In this document: positions 59,378 to 64,000 of the stretch, one piece after another
Numbering within the stretch: position 1 is the stretch's first letter
Layout of the letters: every line of letters starts with the position of its first letter
Assembly (NCBI RefSeq): GCF_039543505.1
Contig: NZ_BAABJW010000002.1
Location: 62,001 to 126,000, forward strand
Source of the DNA: Litoribaculum gwangyangense
GTDB lineage: Bacteria > Bacteroidota > Bacteroidia > Flavobacteriales > Flavobacteriaceae
Direction: 5' to 3'
DNA length: 64,000 nt
Notes under the pieces: model-generated
Seen by the model: the letters and a program-made list of their open reading frames with translations, nothing else
What the model was told of the DNA's origin: nothing
Database searches by the model: none
Program-made: the position numbers and the translations under genes

Positions 59378-60388
59378 TCAATCTAATTTAATGCGTTCTT
59401 CTCTATTTGCCAATTCCCAGGCAGTATGGAATATTAAACGCGAACGGGTTTCCAAAAATTCATAATTAATTTTATCGGGTGTGTCACTTGGTCTGTGGTA
59501 ATCGGCATGGGTGCCGTTAAAATAAAAGATTACTGGAATATTGTTTTTTGCAAAATTGTAATGGTCCGATCTGTAATAAAAACGATTTGGGTCCTTATCA
59601 TCATTATAGGTATAATCGAATTCTAAATTGAAATATTTTTTATTAATATCTTCAGAAATTTTGTGCAATTCTTTACTTAATTTATCTGAACCAATTAAGT
59701 ATAAATAGTTGCCTTTACCTTCATGTTTTGGATCTACACGCCCAATCATATCAATATTCAAATCTGCTACCGTATTGGCTAAAGGAAAAATAGGATCTTC
59801 ATCCGTATAGTAACGCGAACCATAAAGTCCTATTTCCTCACCTGTTACATGCAAGAATAGGATGGAACGTTTTGGTCCATTTCCTTCTTTTTCTGCAGTT
59901 TTAAAAGCCTCAGCAATTTCTAAAATAGCCACTGTTCCCGAACCATCATCATCAGCACCATTATTGATATCGCCATTTTTTGAAACACCAATATGGTCTA
60001 AATGTGCGGAAATTACAATGACTTCATCCGGTTTTACAGAACCTTTAATATAAGCCACTACATTTTCGGAGGCTTTAGTGTCTCCCTTAAAATAATCTTC
60101 CGGGATTTCTTGAAAATAATTACCTTCAGCAATGGGAGAAGAAATATTATTTGATTCATAATAGTTTTTTAAAAACTCTACTGCTTTTTTTTGTCCTGGT
60201 TCACCTGTTCTTCGTCCTTCGAATTCATCAGACGCATAAGTATATAGCATGTCCTTAAGTTCTGCAGCGGTTATAGTGCTCGCATAAGTTTCTGGATTTG
60301 CTGTTATTTCAGATTTATTTTCTTTTTGATAAGATTTACAGAATAATAGTAAAAAAGCAAAACTGATAAGAATTATTGGATGTTTCAA
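59378..60388 (-). CDS. lipoprotein M28 family aminopeptidase (TTG start)
   Basis: This 336-residue protein has a lipobox (AFLLLFCKSY, Cys about 17) and the M28 zinc motif set: SAHLDHIG (His and Asp, about 127-134), NNGADDDGSGTVAILEIAEA, LFLHVTGEEIGLYGSRYYTD (Glu ligand and base), LNIDMIGRVDPKH and FYYRSDHYNFAKNNIPVIFY. The start is TTG at 60388. It should release amino acids from peptides at the cell surface. The 60455 gene upstream is a paralog. Confidence 0.85.
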   Translation of the reverse strand: MKHPIILISFAFLLLFCKSYQKENKSEITANPETYASTITAAELKDMLYTYASDEFEGRRTGEPGQKKAVEFLKNYYESNNISSPIAEGNYFQEIPEDYFKGDTKASENVVAYIKGSVKPDEVIVISAHLDHIGVSKNGDINNGADDDGSGTVAILEIAEAFKTAEKEGNGPKRSILFLHVTGEEIGLYGSRYYTDEDPIFPLANTVADLNIDMIGRVDPKHEGKGNYLYLIGSDKLSKELHKISEDINKKYFNLEFDYTYNDDKDPNRFYYRSDHYNFAKNNIPVIFYFNGTHADYHRPSDTPDKINYEFLETRSRLIFHTAWELANREERIKLD

Positions 60389-60454
60389 GTTTTAAAAATT
60401 AGTTGTTAAACTACGATATTACGAAAATGTATTTACAGAATGGATATGTTGACC

Positions 60455-61507
60455 TTATTTTAACAATTCATGGTACTCATCAATGACTAGTCGATGATCT
60501 TGATTGGCAATTTGCCAAGCCGTAGCGAAAATGAGTTTAGTTCGTCTTTCGAGCAAGGGATAGTCTATTTTGTCTGGAGTATCTGATATTTTGTGATAGT
60601 CTTCGTGTTCACCGTTGAAATAGAAAATAACAGGAATGTTTTCTTTTGCAAAATTAAAGTGATCAGAACGTGAATAATAATTGTGCCCATCTTTTACTTT
60701 ATTGTATCTATAATCAATGTTTATATTAAATAAAGAATGATTAACTTTTTCTGACACATAATGAAGTTCTTTGCTTAACATATTGGATCCAATCAAATAA
60801 ATATAATCCTTGTTATTTTCATGTAGGTCATCTACCCGACCAATCATATCGATGTTTAAATTACATAGCGTACTGTTTAAGGGAAACACGGGATGTTTTA
60901 CATAAAATTCAGAACCAAGCTTGCCAATTTCTTCCGCAGTTAAATGAAGAAATAGAATGCTTCTTTTAGGCCCAACCCCATCCATTTTAGCAATTTTAAA
61001 GGCTTGAGCCATTTCCATAAGTGCAACGGTTCCAGAGCCATCATCATCCGCACCTCTATAAATTTCACCATTTTCGTTAACCCCTAAGTGATCTAAATGC
61101 GCAGAAATTATAATCACTTCATCTGGTTTTTCAATACCTTCAATAAATGCCAATACATTTTCAGTACTTTTATTGATTTTAGGAAAAATGCTGGCAGGTA
61201 TGGTTTGATAATAGTTATCACCACCAAAGGGGGATTCAATACCTTCTTTTATATAGTATGTTTTTAAAAATTCTGAAGCTAACTTTTGACCAGGCTCACC
61301 AACTTTTCTTCCTTCGAAATCCATAGATGCGAATTTGTATAAATGCTTTTTTAATTCTTCCGATGAAATGGTGTTAGAATATTTAACAATTAAAGTACTG
61401 TCAACGAGCTCAATGTTGTCTTTTAAATTTTGAATTTTTACGGTGTATTTGGGAGTTGCGCAAGTACCTACTAGAATAAAGAATGAGAGAATAAAAAAGG
61501 TTTTCAT
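60455..61507 (-). CDS. M28 family aminopeptidase, paralog of 59378
   Basis: This 350-residue protein has a lipobox-like signal (ILVGTCATPKY, Cys about 16). The motifs match those of the 59378 gene: SAHLDHLGV, RGADDDGSGTVALMEMAQAF, LFLHLTAEEIGKLGSEFYVK, LNIDMIGRVDDLHENN and YYSRSDHFNFAKENIPVIFY, so all zinc ligands are present. The tandem pair with 66 bp between them in the same direction is a local duplication that has diverged. Confidence 0.85.
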   Translation of the reverse strand: MKTFFILSFFILVGTCATPKYTVKIQNLKDNIELVDSTLIVKYSNTISSEELKKHLYKFASMDFEGRKVGEPGQKLASEFLKTYYIKEGIESPFGGDNYYQTIPASIFPKINKSTENVLAFIEGIEKPDEVIIISAHLDHLGVNENGEIYRGADDDGSGTVALMEMAQAFKIAKMDGVGPKRSILFLHLTAEEIGKLGSEFYVKHPVFPLNSTLCNLNIDMIGRVDDLHENNKDYIYLIGSNMLSKELHYVSEKVNHSLFNINIDYRYNKVKDGHNYYSRSDHFNFAKENIPVIFYFNGEHEDYHKISDTPDKIDYPLLERRTKLIFATAWQIANQDHRLVIDEYHELLK

Positions 61508-61633
61508 GAATTAATTTAATAGGTTTTTATCCCTTGTAATTTTAAATAAAATCATTCCCTGTGGCTAGAAAATCTTTTATTTATAGTTATATTATAATCT
61601 TAAAAACAAATATAATCATTATGAAGAAAAAGC

Positions 61634-62008
61634 TTATTTGTCGGTAGAAATATTTTCAATATTAGTATTCTCAATTTCGATATCTTCAATGTCTAAATCT
61701 TCCAATTCTTCAATGGCTTCTTCCTCAAGTTTGGTCTCAGTGGCTTCTAAAACCTTTGTGCTAGCTACTTTTGTTTCCATAAAAATAGCTTTATAGGTGG
61801 TGATTCCGAGGGCCATAATAATTAACAAAAATATGAACTGAATTATTTTTTTAATGTCTCCAGATTTTTTTGATAGGTAAAATGCTATAATAACAAACAA
61901 AAGTCCTATTACAGAAGGAAAGATAGCTAAGTTTGATATTGGCAATACAGAAAATATGATTGCTAAGATAGCGGCAATTAATGCTAAGATTGTAAATACT
62001 TTTTTCAT
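61634..62008 (-). CDS. small membrane protein with acidic tail
   Basis: This 124-residue protein has three predicted membrane helices (about 4-22, 26-46 and 55-75) and a C-terminal tail of about 45 residues with many Glu and Asp (EAIEELEDLDIEDIEIENTN). A short KKSGDIKK loop separates the helices. Function unknown. It lies 11 bp downstream of the DUF3108 gene and is probably co-transcribed with it. Confidence 0.6.
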   Translation of the reverse strand: MKKVFTILALIAAILAIIFSVLPISNLAIFPSVIGLLFVIIAFYLSKKSGDIKKIIQFIFLLIIMALGITTYKAIFMETKVASTKVLEATETKLEEEAIEELEDLDIEDIEIENTNIENISTDK

Positions 62009-62019
62009 TATATTATCTT

Positions 62020-62793
62020 CTAATTTTTTAACCCCGAAGCCGATTTTATTTTTAATTCTCCATTACCCACGGGTATTTTAAACTTGCCATAAACAGGTAT
62101 TTTGTTTAAATCGGCTGTTAGCCACAAAAAATTATTGTTTTTTCCTTGAAGCACATCTGTTTGGCTCGATCCTATGGCCAATTTATAGCACTCCTTTTTT
62201 CCAAGAGCTGTTGATATGGATTCTTTGCCTAAATAGGTAATTTTTCCAATTATTTCTTCCCTATCAAAAATAATAGGTAGGGTTTTGCTCGTTCCAATTA
62301 CCATATCTTCAAAATCATATAATCTTATATAATATATCGTTGAAACGATATCTTTTGTTCCAGAATTTAGACTAACGATTTTATCTTCAACATTGTTATT
62401 CTTTTTTTTCTGAACCGTTTTAACAGTATTGGTTTTATAGTCATAAGTATATTTCATGTTTTTATAATAGTTACCTTCATTTATATCTCTATTGTATAGA
62501 TATGGAGATAGATTTTTTGGGTTTACATAGCTCTCATATAAATCTCTTATCTTAAAAAAATTATCCCATTTACTATAGGTTGTAGCAGTACATTTCAACC
62601 TTAAAAGTGTTGCTTTAGATGTTTTTACATCAGAAGTTTCCATGATTACTTGAGCAATATCTGTCAAAACTCCAGACATATTATAAGAAGCTGTAAACAC
62701 TAGTTTCTCGCCAGAACCAATGGCATTATTTTGAGCGTAAATGGATGTTTGAAATAAGAAAAAGAATATGTACAAAAAAGATATTCGTAGCAT
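62020..62793 (-). CDS. DUF3108 secreted protein
   Basis: This 257-residue protein has a signal peptide ending SIYAQ (about residue 21). DUF3108 marks are visible: AIGSGEKLVFTASYNMSGVL, LLRLKCTATTYSKWDNFFKI, YLYNRDINEGNYYKNMKYTY and the late KECYKLAIGSSQTDVL and FLWLTADLNKIPVYGKFKIP. Such proteins are widespread in Bacteroidota and Proteobacteria and of unknown role, perhaps carrying lipid or forming a barrel-like sheet. Confidence 0.8.
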   Translation of the reverse strand: MLRISFLYIFFFLFQTSIYAQNNAIGSGEKLVFTASYNMSGVLTDIAQVIMETSDVKTSKATLLRLKCTATTYSKWDNFFKIRDLYESYVNPKNLSPYLYNRDINEGNYYKNMKYTYDYKTNTVKTVQKKKNNNVEDKIVSLNSGTKDIVSTIYYIRLYDFEDMVIGTSKTLPIIFDREEIIGKITYLGKESISTALGKKECYKLAIGSSQTDVLQGKNNNFLWLTADLNKIPVYGKFKIPVGNGELKIKSASGLKN

Positions 62794-63118
62794 GAATATT
62801 AATTTTAGGTTTTAACTTACCAATTGGCATTTATTGTGCCGAAAATACAATGCTTTAAATTATTATACTAATTTTTTTAGGATATAGAAGGCAACTTATT
62901 TTATAGATGACATTTATCATAGTTTAGGCAATCAGGGTATGGTATTTTTACTTTAAAATCGTTTAGATTTTTTTGATGAAATGACATTTAACAAGTTTTT
63001 AAAAAACGATGTATTAAATAAGGAATATTTAAAATTTTTAATGAGAGAACGTTATGGTTATATATGTTCTGAATTTTAAAATTAGCTAAAAAAATAATAA
63101 TTACTAAAATATTAACTC
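62794..63118. other. gene-free divergent spacer
   Basis: About 325 bp between the DUF3108 gene and the Usp gene, AT-rich. No repeat and no exact promoter pair was found by eye. Confidence 0.4.
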
Positions 63119-63970
63119 GTGAAAAATATTTTATTACCCACAGATTTTTCAAAGAATTCAATCAATGCGATTAATTATGCTGTAAAGTTATTTGAAAGTA
63201 TTGATTGTAATTTTTATATACTTAATGTGCAAAAGGCTTCCTCGTTTATTTCAGATGATTTAATGTCTGTCTCAACATCGGCTACTATTTATAATACATT
63301 GGTTGATGCAGCAAAAAAATCAATTATAAATATTATTTCCCAAATAAATAAACGTTCTCAAAACAAAAACCACACCTTCCATTCGATAGTAGATTATGAT
63401 AATTTTATAGATGCCATAAATCAAACTTCAAAAATTTATGGAGTAGATTTAATTATTATGGGAACAAAGGGGGCATCTGGTTTAGAAAAAGTAGTTTTCG
63501 GCAGTAATACCGTTCATGTTTTACAACGTTGTGACATACCAGTTTTAGCAATTCCAACAGGGTGTAAGTTTAAAAAATTAGATACCATAGCTTTTACTAG
63601 CAGTTTTAGATCATCTTATTGTATTGATGATTTATTGCCATTAAAAGAATTAGTTTTCTCAAACAATTCAAAACTTAAAATTTTGCATGTTGTTGAAGAT
63701 TATAATTTTCAAGAAAAATTGGAGGAGAATATTGAATTTTTTGAAAATAATTTTCCTCAGGTTATTTTTGACCGTATCATGTCTGATGATAAAGATATTT
63801 ATAATGTAATTCAAGATTATATTGTAAAAAATGAAGTGAAAATGATTGCCATGGTCGGTAAAAAGCATTCTTTCATAAACAGATTGTTTACTAGACATTC
63901 AGTGGAAACTTTAGCTTTTAATATCGATATTCCATTTTTAGTCATGCATAGGTCTAAAGATTTGGCTTAA
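63119..63970 (+). CDS. universal stress protein with two Usp domains (GTG start)
   Basis: This 283-residue protein starts with GTG at 63119. The first UspA domain has NILLPTDFSKNSINAINYAV and GVDLIIMGTKGASGLEKVVF with GSNTVHVLQRCDIPVLAIP (the ATP-binding G-2x-G-9x-G(S/T) pattern). The second half repeats the fold, with KMIAMVGKKHSFINRLFTRH. Two-domain Usps are usual in Bacteroidota and act in the cytoplasm in stress or energy limitation. Confidence 0.85.
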   Translation: MKNILLPTDFSKNSINAINYAVKLFESIDCNFYILNVQKASSFISDDLMSVSTSATIYNTLVDAAKKSIINIISQINKRSQNKNHTFHSIVDYDNFIDAINQTSKIYGVDLIIMGTKGASGLEKVVFGSNTVHVLQRCDIPVLAIPTGCKFKKLDTIAFTSSFRSSYCIDDLLPLKELVFSNNSKLKILHVVEDYNFQEKLEENIEFFENNFPQVIFDRIMSDDKDIYNVIQDYIVKNEVKMIAMVGKKHSFINRLFTRHSVETLAFNIDIPFLVMHRSKDLA

Positions 63971-64000
63971 GTCTTGATGATTCATATTGAAGAATAAATC

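Overview
The window looks like a low-GC marine-type Flavobacteriaceae (Bacteroidota) chromosome. Support comes from the core genes: a ResB-CcsA fusion, BshB1 of bacillithiol synthesis, a group III truncated haemoglobin, ATP-type PEP carboxykinase, DUF2490, and many SPI/SPII-type secreted proteins. TAnnTTTG promoter boxes agree with this. It falls into two very different halves.

Left part, 1 to about 39.7 kb: a one-directional gene-cassette array. Every gene lies on the minus strand. Most are single genes separated by an imperfectly palindromic element that is very often 121-128 bp from its first AAC to its last GTT. I count 36 such elements plus one cut off by an N at 39706. They have the architecture of integron attC sites: AAC...GTT outer boxes, an unpaired spacer, a long inner stem with bulged bases, and a variable centre. 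The roughly 10 bp beyond AAC/GTT differs from site to site, but it matches across each gene as an inverted repeat that is specific to that cassette. This is what is expected if each gene plus one site moves as a circle cut at G|TT. In the stems I compared, almost all imperfect pairs are G.T wobbles on the plus strand, which would be C.A mismatches on the other strand. This points to folding of the non-coding strand, as for integron attC. No integrase gene is in the window. Cargo is mostly secreted proteins, lipoproteins or small membrane proteins of unknown role. It includes eight DUF6090 copies (one cut by the window edge) plus Sel1/TPR proteins, serine hydrolases, DUF4440/SnoaL-like proteins, a MutS-like membrane ATPase, a SUFU-domain protein, an Imm33-like protein, a YwqK-like MORN protein and a NTR-like protein. 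Two cassettes hold operons: Crp/Fnr - SnoaL - DoxX-like (about 1.6 kb), and a 6.7 kb block with an AraC-type TPR regulator, a SDR, a Vat-type acetyltransferase, two probable envelope proteins and a serine hydrolase. Two promoters in the larger block share an almost identical 52 bp control region.

Right part, 39.8-64 kb: ordinary core genome with genes on both strands. It holds corA, a MscS channel, a Maf-lipoprotein pair, a UbiA prenyltransferase, a KdsC-like phosphatase, a DUF2520 protein, truncated haemoglobin, ResB-CcsA, mscL, a HAD phosphatase, a MATE pump, TMEM175, DUF2490, pckA, a SLC13-RCK permease, bshB1, tRNA-His, DUF481, a tandem pair of M28 peptidases, DUF3108 and a double-domain universal stress protein.

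Limits: family names come from recognition of motifs, with no search. The two Ns (36288, 39706) both sit inside array repeats, so cassettes may be missing there, and the join between array and core genome may be a scaffold join.
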